Below, piece by piece: positions 20,340 through 30,446 of a stretch of DNA of 64,000 bases. Numbering within the stretch: the first letter of the stretch is position 1; the number at the start of each line of letters is the position of its first letter. Position numbers and translations under genes: made by a program. The notes under the pieces are model-generated. The model had not been told where the DNA came from, made no database searches, and was given only the letters and a program-made list of their open reading frames with translations. The stretch covers positions 930,001-994,000 of the forward strand of contig CAVPQI010000001.1 of NCBI GenBank assembly GCA_963707515.1. The letters are read 5' to 3'. Source of the stretch: Sva-07 sp963707515. Its GTDB lineage: Bacteria; Actinomycetota; Acidimicrobiia; Acidimicrobiales; Ilumatobacteraceae.

Positions 20340-23300
20340 TCAGTCGGCGAACCAGCCGTTGATGTCGGCGATGAGGTGCGTCGGCACGCTCGAGATGAAG
20401 CACACCTCGCCGTTCGTCGGCACCGCCACCAGCACGGCGTTGGCAACCGTCGCACCGGCGTCGAAGTTGACACTCGAGGTGACGTCGGTCGAACCGCACG
20501 GAACGACACCGACCCAACCACCTTCGGACGCACCCGTCACCGTGACGTTGAGCGACACGGCGCGGACACCCGACGCCGGCACGAGACCGGCGAGATCCGT
20601 CATCTTCACGGCCAGCGGCTGACCAGGCTGCACGAGCGTCTTCGGCACCGTCCGCAGCGTGGCCGGCGCCCCCGGGCGAGTGTCGAACACACGATCAGGG
20701 GCGATCGCATGGAAATCGCTCGTCGTCGGGAACCAACCGTTGATGTCGACGATGACGTTCGTCGCCACACTCGTGCGGAAGCACACCTTGCCGCTCGCCG
20801 GCACGGCGGTGATCACGGCGTTCGCCGTCGCACCCCCGGCACCGAAGTTGAGGCTCGACGTGGTGTTCGACGAGCCGCACGGAACGACCGCCAGCCAGCC
20901 ACCCGCAACCGGATCAGCGACGGTGACGTTCAACGACACCGCACCGACGCCCCCAGCCGGCACCACGCCGGGCAGGTCCGTCAGCTTCACCGCCAACTCG
21001 GCAGCGGGCGTCACCATCGCCGTCGGAACCGTCCGCAGGCCGCTGCCGCCGGACCGGGTGTCGAACACCCGCTTCGTCGTGACCGCCTGGAAGTCGCCCG
21101 ACGTCGGGAACCACCCCGTGAGGTCGACCACCAGATCGGTGTCGACACTCGACTTGAAGCACACCTTGCCGCTCGCCGAGACCGCCGACAGCACGGCGTT
21201 CGCCGTGGCACCCCCGGCCAGGAAGTTGACGCTCGACGTGGTGTTCGACGAGCCACACGGGACGACAGCGAGCCATCCACCCCCGGACGGGCCGACCACA
21301 GTGACGTTGAGCGACACGGCGCCGACATCGGTCGCCGGCACCCGACCAGGCAGGTCGGTCACCTTGACCTCCAGCACCTGGTCAGCGGCCAGCCGCTGCT
21401 TGGGCACCGCCACCAGACCCTCGGCCGACCCGGCACGGGTGTCGAACAACCGGCCAGGCGTGACCGCCTCGAAGTCCGCCAGTGGCGTCTTCACCCGAGC
21501 GCTCACGACCGACGTCGGCGACGAGCTCGAGCCCGCCCCGTCGACTGCCACGAGCACGTAGTACCGAGTGGTACCAGCAGGCAGCACGTCGTCGTACGAC
21601 GTGGCGCCGGCCGGCAGCTCGGCGATCAGGTTGGCCGGAACCAGCCCGACAGCGGCGGTGTTCCGCCGATACAGGCGGTAGCCCGCCAGATCGTTGTCGC
21701 TACTGGTGCTCCAGGACAGCGAGATGCGGTCGTCACCGCCAACGGCGGCGAAGCTCCCCGGCACACCAGGCGCCGGGTTCACCGCCGCAGCCACGGGTTC
21801 GGTGACGAGCTCGACCGCTTCCGTCGCCGCACCGTCGTCGACGTACCACGCCACGACCTTCAAGCGCGTCCCCAGGAGGCCGAGGTCCGGCTCGAAGAAT
21901 GCGTTCTCCGCGCCCTCGATCAGCTCCCAGCCACCTTCGACCTCGCGGTACCACCGGAACCCGAACCCGATGTCGGCCGGACCGTCGGCGTCGGCGATCG
22001 CCGACGTGTCGACAGCGACCGTCTCACCGACCTGTGGCGTCGCCGGGAGCAGCACCAGCTGCCCCGTCGGCGGCGTGTTGGCCGGCGGCGCGCCCAGCAC
22101 CGGAGTCGTCGGCGCCGAGATGGCGGTCTCCTCGGTGCCGTGATCATCGGTGTAGGACACGGCGACGAGGATCTGCCTGCCGCCGAGATCGTCGGTCACC
22201 TCGAAGAACGGGTCGGTCCCCGTCGAGGCGGCCGCGGTCCACGCCGGCCAGTCAGCCATCGCCGCACCGGTCGCGGGCGCCGGCGTTCCAGCCGGCGCCG
22301 AGTACCAGACGTACTCGACCGTCTGATCCTCGACGATCGACTCGATGCCGTCGTTGTCGGCGAACGCCGTCGCCGTCAGCACGGTGCCGATCGCCACGAC
22401 GTCGGGGATGAGAACCGGACCGGTCGGCACGTCGTTGACGTTCTCGACCGCAGCAGTGGGCGCCGACACGATCTGGCGCAACACGCCCGCACCATCGGTG
22501 AACTGGACGATCGCCCGCACCAGGTTGCCCGGGATCGGATCATCCGGGATGAACCTGCTCGTCAGATCGTCGGGCCCCTGCGTCGGACGCAATCGACGTC
22601 GGCTCCCAATCCTCGCCCTCCTCACCGAACTGCCAGACCCAGGTGACGTCGGTGATCTGCGCCTCGATGTCGTCGTCGAAGTCCACGACGCCATCGATCC
22701 ACTCGCCCTCCACGGGCGGGTCGCTCTGCGGGGTCAGCGTGATCTGCCCGACCGGGTCACCGCAGGCGCCGAGCGCTTCATCGCTGAACGGTTCGAACGG
22801 CGCGTTCGGCACCGCAATGACGTCGTCGAGCAGCATGAAGCAGTCGTCGGAGAACTGCAGGGCTTCGATGCCACGCAAGATGTCGCGACCCTCGCCCTCC
22901 TCGAGCTCGACGGCCCCGTTGTGGAACAGCTCCCAGTAACCGTCGCCGTGGTAGCGGAACGAGTACTCGGTCGCCGGCGCGGCGTACACCGCCGTGTCGA
23001 TGGAACCATCGTCGTCGGCCAGCACGACCTCACGGGTGATCTTCAGGTCGGCGGGGTCGATCGTCCGATCGAGCACCTTGTCGCCGAACTCGAGCACGCT
23101 GTCGTAGCGGACGTCGTCACCGTTGGGGTTCTCCCACGTCAGGTAGACGTCGAGCCACCGGTCGCCGTCGATGAAGTCGTCACCGGCACGCCCTTCGATG
23201 AGGTCGCTGCCGCCACCACCGAGGATCAGGTTGGCGGCACCGTCGGAGTCCGACAGCGGGATGTCACACACGTTGCCGATCATGAACCGGCAGGCGTAGT

Positions 23301-26300
23301 TGAAGTGCCCGGACGGCTGCAGCAGCTGCCGCAGACCGATGACACGGTCGAGGTGGGCCTCGGTCAACTCGTGCCCGTTCGGGTCGTTCTGCGCCCGGCC
23401 GAACACGTCGTCGATGCCGATCATCCCACGCAGGACGTCGTTGTTCTGCCAACCCGACAGCGCTTCGACCAGGTCGAAGCGGTCACGGACCGCAGATTCG
23501 TCCGGCGGCAGCAGCACACCGAAGCCGAGATCGGCGTCGACGGGCAGGCGGTGATCCTTGTAGGTCACCCAGTCGAACCCGAGCATGCCCTCGTTGCGAT
23601 CGATGCCGGGGCTCTGGACCATGATGTCGTCGCCACCGTCGGAGTCGAGGTCGTTGTTCCCCGCACCGCCCATCAGGACGTCGTGGCCACCCCACGGATC
23701 GTTCTGGAAGACGAGCGCGTTGTCGCCCTGCAGCAGATCGTGACCGCTGCTGCCCTCGATCCAGTCGTCGCCGTCGCCGGCCCAGATCAAGTCGTTGCCG
23801 GTGCCACCGAGGATGATGTCGTCGCCGACGCCGGTGAAGCTGTTGTTGGCGTCGTCCTTGGTGAGCATCGTGAAGTCGGCACCGGAACCGGTCAACACCA
23901 GGTCGGCACCCGCACCGGCGCGCACCGCGTCGTTGCCGGCACCGGCGATGAACACGTCGTCACCGTTGATGTCGGTGATGATGTCGTCGCCGTCACCGCC
24001 CATCAGCGAGTCGACGCCGTCGTCGCCCTCGATCGTGTCGTCGCCGGCACGACCCCAGATGGTGTCGTCGCCGATGCCGCCACGGAGGCGATCGTCGTGG
24101 GTGTTGCGGCCGTAGATGACCACGTGGTCGGCACCGTCGTACTGCACCGTCCCGTTGGCATAGATCAGGTTCTCCGGCCACGGTTGTTCCGGCGTCTCGA
24201 TCTTCACGTTGTTCGCATCGAGCAGATCGTCGACGAGGAACGTGTGGTTCGGATGGGTGAAGATGTCGAGCGGCACCGCGGTCGCCGACGTGTTGCGCTG
24301 GATCAGCTCGGTGAACGAGTTCGCCTCGAGCTGGGCCAGGAAGTTCCGACCCTGATTACGGGTCAGGTAGTAGAAGCGGTCGGCGTTGTGCAACAGCTCG
24401 GCTTGCGACTCGAACACGAAGTTGAACGAGCTGCCGAGCATGCCGCCGAAGACCATCGTCTTCTCGGCCAGCCCGCCGACCCAGAAGTCGACGTCGTCGA
24501 GGCCGACGGCGGCCGCATCGAGGTCCATGTACGCCGCATCCGCGTAGAGCTGGGCGGCGCGGGCGCGGCGGGCCTCGAGATCGCTGTCGTCGATCTCGTC
24601 GAAGGTGGCGACGGCGTCGGTGTCGTCGACGTCACCGCCATAGCCCTCGTCGCCCGTGCCGTAGGCGGCGATGAAGTTGACGATCGACGCCCGGTGCTTG
24701 AGGTTGCGCTCGAAGTCCGCCCAGTCGACGTACGGCGCCAGCGTCGGATCGAGCGTGGCCGCGTAGAACTGCTGACGGGCGACGTTCAGCGACGGCACAC
24801 CGGTTTCACGGGCACGGGTCATGTTGATCGTCGGCAGGTCGAGCGGGATGCCGAGCAGCTGGTTGCGCAGCGTGTCGGTAGTGAACTCGTCGATGCCGTT
24901 GCCGACCTGCGAGGCGAGCCCGCGAATGACCGCGGCCGCCGCCTGGTCGTGGGTCAGGTTGTTGTTCGGATCGTTGTCGTGATCGTTGGTGAACGCATCC
25001 GGGTTCAAGAACCCGTCGAGCAACGAGATGGTGTCCGTGGAATCGTCGTCGTAGATGCGCGGGATCGTCTCGGTGAGCATCGAGTGACCGAAGCGGTACA
25101 CGACGTGGGCGAACTCCGCCGTGACCGCCGCGTTGAGCTCGCTGTGATAGGCGGTCTCGTTGACCGGCTGGGCGTCCATCGTCGGCGCCACGACCCGCAG
25201 GAACTCCTCGACCGCGAGGTGCTGGTACTGCATCTCGTTGAAGAAGCGGGCGGCCTGGAACAGACGCTCCTCGTAGTCCCAGTAGCTGTCGGCACGGAAC
25301 CCGTCGTACAACCCGCGGGCGTTGCCCTCGTTGACGTCCTGGGCGATGACCGCCTCGATCTGGCCGATCAGACGGTTGTGCTCGGAGTGGAAGATGTGGT
25401 GACCAGCGGTCAGGGCGATGTTCTCGTTGCCCCGACCGTCGCCCGTGATGAAGTGCTTGTCGAGCAGTTCGGGCTGGTACGGAATGAACGTCGGGCCCTG
25501 CTGCTGTCCCGGCGGGTTGGCGCCGTTGGCCATGTCGTCGATGAACGCCGGTCCGGCGTACACCGCTCGGACCCCGGCCCCGGCGTCGGTCGGAACCGGC
25601 GCCGCAGGGTTGCCCTCGACGACGCTGCCGTCGGTCATCACCAACCGCGGGAACCCATTGGCCCCGGCGATGAAGCGACCGTAGGGGTCGGCCTCGACGA
25701 CGGGCACGTGATGCACATCCATGTCGGTGAGCTCGATGCCGAGGACGGAGCGTGCCTGCGCCTTGATGTCGGCCCACGTCGCCAGGCCACCGCCGGCGCT
25801 CTGGTTCTCGAGCATGTGACCCGTCGGCCGGGGCGCGCAGCCCGCGACGAACGTCACGCAGACCGCGCCGGACGCGTTGACGAGCTCGTACTCACGCAGG
25901 AACACCTGGTGCGCCGAGTGCGACGTGTACGTCTGGTTCTGGTCGATGAACGGCGTCACCAGGTTGACGTGCTGGACCTTGCCGTCGACCACGACCTGCG
26001 TGGCGCGGGTCAGCGGCACGAAGTTCGTGTGGCTGCCGTCGACGTACAACGGATCGTTCGGGTGCAGCGGAACGACGACCTGGCCGTTGCCGCCCTTCGC
26101 CACCAGGTCGAGCCCGTGATCGAAGAACTGACCGAAGATGGTCATCCACGAACTGAACGGCGCCGACAGCCCTTCGTCGGTCGCCACGTTCTGCAGGAAG
26201 ATCGGATACCCGCGCCCACCGGGCGCCGGCGGGAGGTTGGCGATCTCGTCGGCCGAGATGTGCCCGTCGGCCGGCGTGCCGGCGGTTCCGTCGACCGTCG

Positions 26301-26973
26301 TCAGGTCGACCAGCTCGCCACCTTGCCCACCGAGACCGGCCGGCGTGACGACCCACGCCTCGAGACCCTCTTCGAGGAAGGCCACGAGCTCGGCCACCGC
26401 GGCCGGGTTGCTCGTCGTCTGGTCGACGATCAGGTTGCTGATCTCGCGCGGCTCGCTGTCGTAGACGAAGCCGTCCGTCGAGTCGTACGTCGTCGGCGTG
26501 CCTGCAGGACCGCCCGGCGCACCAGCGGGGATCGCGTCGGCCTGGTTGAACACCGCATCGAGCAGTCGCGGGAACGTCTCCCCCGCGGCCCCGTAGCCGT
26601 CCTGGTCGGGCTGCAGGTTGTTCCAGCGACCGTCGACCGTGCGCAGACCGTGGGGCAGGAGCGGGCTCCCGACGCACGGCGCACCACCCGGCTCACGCCA
26701 GACCTGGTCGTACAGATCGTCGTCGAAGGTGGCGTTCGAGCTGCACAGCGGCGACGCGTCCTCGTCGGTCAGCGTGCGCTCGGCGTGCGCCTCGGCGATG
26801 TCGATCTGGCGCAAGACGAACGCCAGGTCACCCGGGGTGATCACGAAGTCCTGGCCAGGAGGCGCTCCCGGTTCACTCGCCGTCCCGATGCCGCTCGGCC
26901 CGGCGACGACCACCGCCGCCACCGAGGAAGCCCCGATCGCCAGCGCCGCCCACTTCCGCACTCGTCCGCCCAT
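20340..26973 (-). CDS. Giant secreted animal-type heme peroxidase with RTX repeats (one frameshift)
   Basis: Joined length is about 2210 residues. A signal peptide (MGGRVRKWAALAIGASSVAAVVVA) precedes an animal heme peroxidase domain: distal histidine in GQFFDHGLD (281-289, His286), FHSEHNRL (528-535) and proximal histidine in YRFGHSM (626-632, His630). RTX/hemolysin-type calcium repeats (GGIGDDTIWGRAGDDTIEG) follow near residues 950-1150. The frame then breaks at about 22595-22625: GEDWEPTS continues in the next frame as GPDDLTSRFIPDDPIPGN. The rest has several Ig-like segments, a fibronectin III domain (RISLSWSTSSDNDLAGYRLYRR) and three C-terminal repeats of about 145 residues ending DxNGWF. 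It probably oxidises halides or phenolics outside the cell. It is divergent from a two-component pair 204 bp away. Confidence 0.87.
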
Positions 26974-27177
26974 TGCAGTCCGCCCTTCGTCTGCCGATCT
27001 GGAGACCGGCGCTCATCGTGCCCGAATGACCACCGAGAGTGAGTCCTCACCACGGTGCGTATTCGGATTGCCGGACAGTACGTTGGGGATCTTGAACAAA
27101 CCCTGAACGACACCGGCCGCTGCCGGTGCTTTCATGGAGGGGCGACCCACGCCGGGACGGGGCACGGGAGGACGGAC

Positions 27178-27855
27178 ATGAAGCTGCTCGTCGTCGAAGA
27201 CGACGCCAAGATCGCCGCGGCGCTCTCGCGCGCCCTCACGGCGGCGGGCTTCACCGTCGACATCGCCCGCGACGGCGACGACGGACTCTGGATGGCTTCC
27301 GAAGCGGAGTACGACCTGATCGTCCTCGACGTCATGCTGCCCAAGCGCGACGGGTTCCAGGTGTGCGTCGACCTGCGCCGCGGCGCCAACTGGACGCCGA
27401 TCCTCATGCTCACCGCGCGGGACGACGAGCGCGCCCAGACGCAGGGCCTCGACGCCGGCGCCGACGACTACCTCACCAAGCCCGTGTCGTTCGCCGTGCT
27501 CACCGCCCACATCCGCTCGATCCTGCGCCGCAGCGCCCGCTGCAGTGCCGCACCGCTGGCGATCGGGACGATCCGCATCGACCCGACGAGCCGGCGCGTC
27601 TGGTCGAGCGACGCCGAGATCCTCCTCACCCAACGCGAGTTCGACGTGCTCGAGTTCCTCATGCGCCGGCACGGGCAGGCGGTGACCAAGGACTCGATCC
27701 TGCGCGGTGTCTGGGCGTTCGACTTCGACGGCAGCGACAACATCGTCCAGGTCTACGTGACCCGTCTGCGACGCAAGCTCGACGGCCCGTACGGCACCGA
27801 GCACATCCGCACCGTGCACGGGGTCGGCTACCGCCTCGAGGGCAATGTCGCCTGA
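27178..27855 (+). CDS. OmpR/PhoB-family response regulator
   Basis: I chose the ATG at 27178 because GGGAGGA lies 5 nt upstream and the product then starts MKLLVVEDDAK. The 225-residue protein has a receiver domain with acidic pair Asp8/Asp9, phospho-acceptor Asp51 (VLDVMLPKRDG) and Lys101 (YLTKP), then a C-terminal winged-helix DNA-binding domain (LTQREFDVLEFLMRRHGQAVTK, then DNIVQVYVTRLRRKLD and TVHGVGYRL). It overlaps the kinase gene by 11 bp. The 204-bp gap to the divergent heme peroxidase gene is where an operator would be expected; a CACCGGC-CGCT-GCCGGTG hairpin lies in it at 27111-27128. Control of the peroxidase is inference from position. Confidence 0.93.
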   Translation: MKLLVVEDDAKIAAALSRALTAAGFTVDIARDGDDGLWMASEAEYDLIVLDVMLPKRDGFQVCVDLRRGANWTPILMLTARDDERAQTQGLDAGADDYLTKPVSFAVLTAHIRSILRRSARCSAAPLAIGTIRIDPTSRRVWSSDAEILLTQREFDVLEFLMRRHGQAVTKDSILRGVWAFDFDGSDNIVQVYVTRLRRKLDGPYGTEHIRTVHGVGYRLEGNVA

Positions 27856-29206
27856 CCGTCCAAGGCGGCTGGAGTGGCTGTGGTCGGTCCGCGGGCGGAT
27901 CACCGTGGTCGCCGCGGTCGCCGTCGGAATCGTCCTGGTCACGGTCGCCGTGGCACTCCTGCGGATGCAGGAAGCGACGGCGGTCGCCAACCTCGACGAG
28001 GTGCTCTCCGACGAGGCCGAAGCGATCGGCTTCGCGATCACCGAGGACCGCGAGATCCCGGTCCTCTTCGACGACGACCGGGTGATGGTCGCCCGCTCGC
28101 CGAGTGGCGAGATCATCGCCTTCGAAGGCACCGCCGACGAGCTCGCCGACACCGACATCGACCCCGGCGACGATCGCGGCGTGACGATGACGTTCGACGG
28201 CGAACCACACCGCGTCGTCGCCGAGCAGTTCGTCACCGCCGACGGCGTCGGCGTCGTCCTGCTCGGCGAACCTCGCGACGAGCTCGACGACAGCGTCACC
28301 GACCTCGGCCGGGCACTCCGCTGGGTCATCCCGGTCGCCCTCGTCGTGCTCACCGGGTTGATCTGGTGGCTCGTCGGGTTGGCCCTGCGGCCCGTCGAGT
28401 CGATGCGACGCGAGGTCGCCGGGCTCGGGATCCGCCAACTCGACCACCGCGTCGACGTGCCCCGCGGGGGCGACGAGGTGACCCGACTCGCACTCACCCT
28501 CAACCTGATGTTGAGCCGTCTCGAAGTGGCCGTTCGACGCCAACAACGCTTCGTCGCCGACGCCTCACACGAATTGCGAACTCCCCTGGCACGCATGCGC
28601 GCCGAGGCCGAAGCGGACGCCCTCGACCCCGCCGCCGACGCCGAACGGACGCGGCAGAGCGAGCTCGAGGAGTTGTCGGCACTCCAGGGGATGGTCGACG
28701 ACATGCTGCTTCTGGCACGAGCCGACGCCGACATGACCGGCATCCGCCGCGTGCCCGTCGACCTCGACGACCTCGTGCTCGACGAGGTCCGAGCCGTCCG
28801 CGCCACCACCACCAAGACCGTCGACGCCAGCGCCGTGTCGGCCGCGCAGGTGGAAGGCGCCGGCGCCGAGCTCACCCGGGTCGTGCGCAACCTGCTCGAC
28901 AACGCCAGGCGCTACGCCGACACCACGATCACCGTCGCCCTCGTCGAAGACGACAACGGGGCGACGCTGACCGTCGACGACGACGGCCCCGGCATCCCCG
29001 ACGAACGGCGCGACGAGGTGTTCGAACGATTCCGGCGGCTCGACGTCAGCCGGCACACCGTCGGCGGCGCCGGACTCGGGCTGTCGATCGTGGCGGAGAT
29101 CGTCGCCCGCCACGACGGCACGGTGAGGATCGACGACTCCCCCCTCGGCGGCGCCCGCTTCGTCGTCTGGCTGCCGACCTCGAGCGCCACCGTCGCCGCG
29201 ATCTGA
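27845..29206 (+). CDS. HAMP-containing sensor histidine kinase
   Basis: A 453-residue membrane sensor, partner of the overlapping response regulator. Two membrane helices (about 20-40 and 160-181) enclose an extracytoplasmic sensor region of about 120 acidic residues. A HAMP linker follows (LRPVESMRREVAGLG). The H box is FVADASHELRTPLARMR with phospho-acceptor His242; the ATP-binding part shows the N box RNLLDNARRYA, G1 DDDGPGIP and G2 GGAGLGLSIV. All catalytic motifs are present. The sensed signal is unknown. The gene ends two bases before a perfect 20-bp inverted repeat that probably acts as terminator. Confidence 0.93.
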   Translation: MSPDRPRRLEWLWSVRGRITVVAAVAVGIVLVTVAVALLRMQEATAVANLDEVLSDEAEAIGFAITEDREIPVLFDDDRVMVARSPSGEIIAFEGTADELADTDIDPGDDRGVTMTFDGEPHRVVAEQFVTADGVGVVLLGEPRDELDDSVTDLGRALRWVIPVALVVLTGLIWWLVGLALRPVESMRREVAGLGIRQLDHRVDVPRGGDEVTRLALTLNLMLSRLEVAVRRQQRFVADASHELRTPLARMRAEAEADALDPAADAERTRQSELEELSALQGMVDDMLLLARADADMTGIRRVPVDLDDLVLDEVRAVRATTTKTVDASAVSAAQVEGAGAELTRVVRNLLDNARRYADTTITVALVEDDNGATLTVDDDGPGIPDERRDEVFERFRRLDVSRHTVGGAGLGLSIVAEIVARHDGTVRIDDSPLGGARFVVWLPTSSATVAAI

Positions 29207-29207
29207 G

Positions 29208-29258
29208 CGATCTCGGTCGGAATCTGCTCGCTTTCCGGGCAGATTCCGACCGAGATCG
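29208..29258. terminator. Perfect 20-bp inverted repeat after the kinase gene
   Basis: Left arm CGATCTCGGTCGGAATCTGC (29208-29227), 11-nt loop, right arm its exact reverse complement (29239-29258). No T tract follows. The arms share the core GGTCGG / CCGACC and flanking GATC with two other intergenic palindromes at 30371 and 60385, so it may be a member of a dispersed repeat family used as transcription terminators. Confidence 0.65.
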
Positions 29259-29326
29259 TCGCGACGTGTCGGGGTGGGTGTGTCCGACACGAGCGACGGC
29301 GGCACGCGCACCTACGCTCGCCGCGC

Positions 29327-30343
29327 GTGACGAGCCAGCGCACTGACGCCTCCAACGCCTCGAGCCCGCTGCCCGAAGGCTGCCGCTCCCACCTCGTCCG
29401 CGTCGGCGACGTCCGGCTGCACTGCGTGGAAGCGGGTGACGGCCCACTCGTCCTCTTCGTCCACGGCTTCCCCGAGTCGTGGTACTCGTGGCGCCACCAG
29501 CTCCCGGCGATCGCCGCCGCCGGCTACCGCGCCGTCGCCATCGACGTGCGCGGCTACGGGCGGTCGTCGAAGCCGTTGGCGATCGAGGACTACCGCATGG
29601 TCCGCCTCGTCGCCGACAACGTCGGCCTCGTCGGCGCACTCGGTCACGAGACGGCGGTCGTCGTCGGTCACGACTGGGGCGCACCGATCGCCTGGAACTC
29701 GGCGATGCTGCGCCCCGACGTGTTCACCGCCGTCGCCGGACTGTCGGTCCCCTTCGCACCGCCCTCCGACGTGCGCCCGACCACGGGGATGCGGGCGCTC
29801 GCCGGCGACGAGGAGTTCTACGTCGAGTACTTCCAGGAACCGGGCCGCGCCGAGGCGGAGATCGAGGCCGACGTCCGCGACTGGCTGCTCGGCTTCATGT
29901 TCACCGCCTCCGGCGACGCGCCGCCACCCGACCCGAACGTCGGCACCGTGGCGACCGTCAGCCGTGGCGGCCAGATGCGCGACCGCTTCCGACGGCCCGA
30001 CCCGATGCCGGCCTGGCTCAGCGACGCCGACCTCGACGTGTACGCCAGCGAGTTCGAGCACGGCGGATTCCGCGGACCCCTCAACCGGTACCGCAACGTC
30101 GACCGCGACTGGGAGGACCTCGCCGCGTTCCGCGGGGCGCGCATCGACGTGCCCGCCCTGTTCATCGGCGGCGACCGCGACGGCCCGACGATCTGGGGCC
30201 GCCCGGCGATCGACGCCTTCGACCGGACGCTCCCCCGCCTGCACCGATCGACGATCCTCCCCGGCTGCGGCCACTGGACGCAGCAGGAACGCCCCGACGA
30301 GGTCAACGAAGCCCTCATCGACTTCCTCCGCGCGATCGCCTGA
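29327..30343 (+). CDS. Epoxide hydrolase of the alpha/beta-hydrolase fold
   Basis: A 338-residue hydrolase that opens epoxides to diols through an alkyl-enzyme ester. Seen: oxyanion HGFPESWYSW (46-55), nucleophile Asp116 in VVGHDWGAP, the cap-domain phrase LNRYRNVDRDWEDL with a tyrosine that would activate the epoxide oxygen, and catalytic His316 in GCGHWTQQERP. Phrases such as DVRGYGRSSKP are characteristic of bacterial EphA-like enzymes. The start is a GTG at 29327; the ribosome site is weak, so a few residues may be uncertain. It is a single gene flanked by two palindromic repeats and convergent with the second DUF4012 gene. The substrate cannot be told from sequence. Confidence 0.9.
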   Translation: MTSQRTDASNASSPLPEGCRSHLVRVGDVRLHCVEAGDGPLVLFVHGFPESWYSWRHQLPAIAAAGYRAVAIDVRGYGRSSKPLAIEDYRMVRLVADNVGLVGALGHETAVVVGHDWGAPIAWNSAMLRPDVFTAVAGLSVPFAPPSDVRPTTGMRALAGDEEFYVEYFQEPGRAEAEIEADVRDWLLGFMFTASGDAPPPDPNVGTVATVSRGGQMRDRFRRPDPMPAWLSDADLDVYASEFEHGGFRGPLNRYRNVDRDWEDLAAFRGARIDVPALFIGGDRDGPTIWGRPAIDAFDRTLPRLHRSTILPGCGHWTQQERPDEVNEALIDFLRAIA

Positions 30344-30370
30344 CCGACGCGCGGCCCCGGTGTCCGCGGT

Positions 30371-30415
30371 TCTGGGTCGGCGCCGCCCCGGAATTTGCGG
30401 CAAATCCGACCCGGA
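30371..30415. repeat. Dispersed palindromic intergenic repeat, copy 2
   Basis: A 45-bp element with arms TCTGGGTCGG and CCGACCCGGA around a GC-rich centre. The element at 60385-60429 has the same length and differs at only about four positions. It sits in the 103-bp gap between convergent genes (epoxide hydrolase and DUF4012). One arm difference keeps a G-T pair, which suggests that the folded RNA matters. Confidence 0.7.
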
Positions 30416-30446
30416 TCCGGTCAGGGCGCGTCGAATGGCGGCGTGA

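Noticed and set aside
22345..27042. Open frame of about 1565 codons on the plus strand, opposite the heme peroxidase
   Set aside because: The minus-strand frame has signal peptide, heme ligands and RTX motifs. The plus-strand translation is low-complexity text rich in Val, Asp and Arg with no motif, as expected for the complement of a GC-rich gene.
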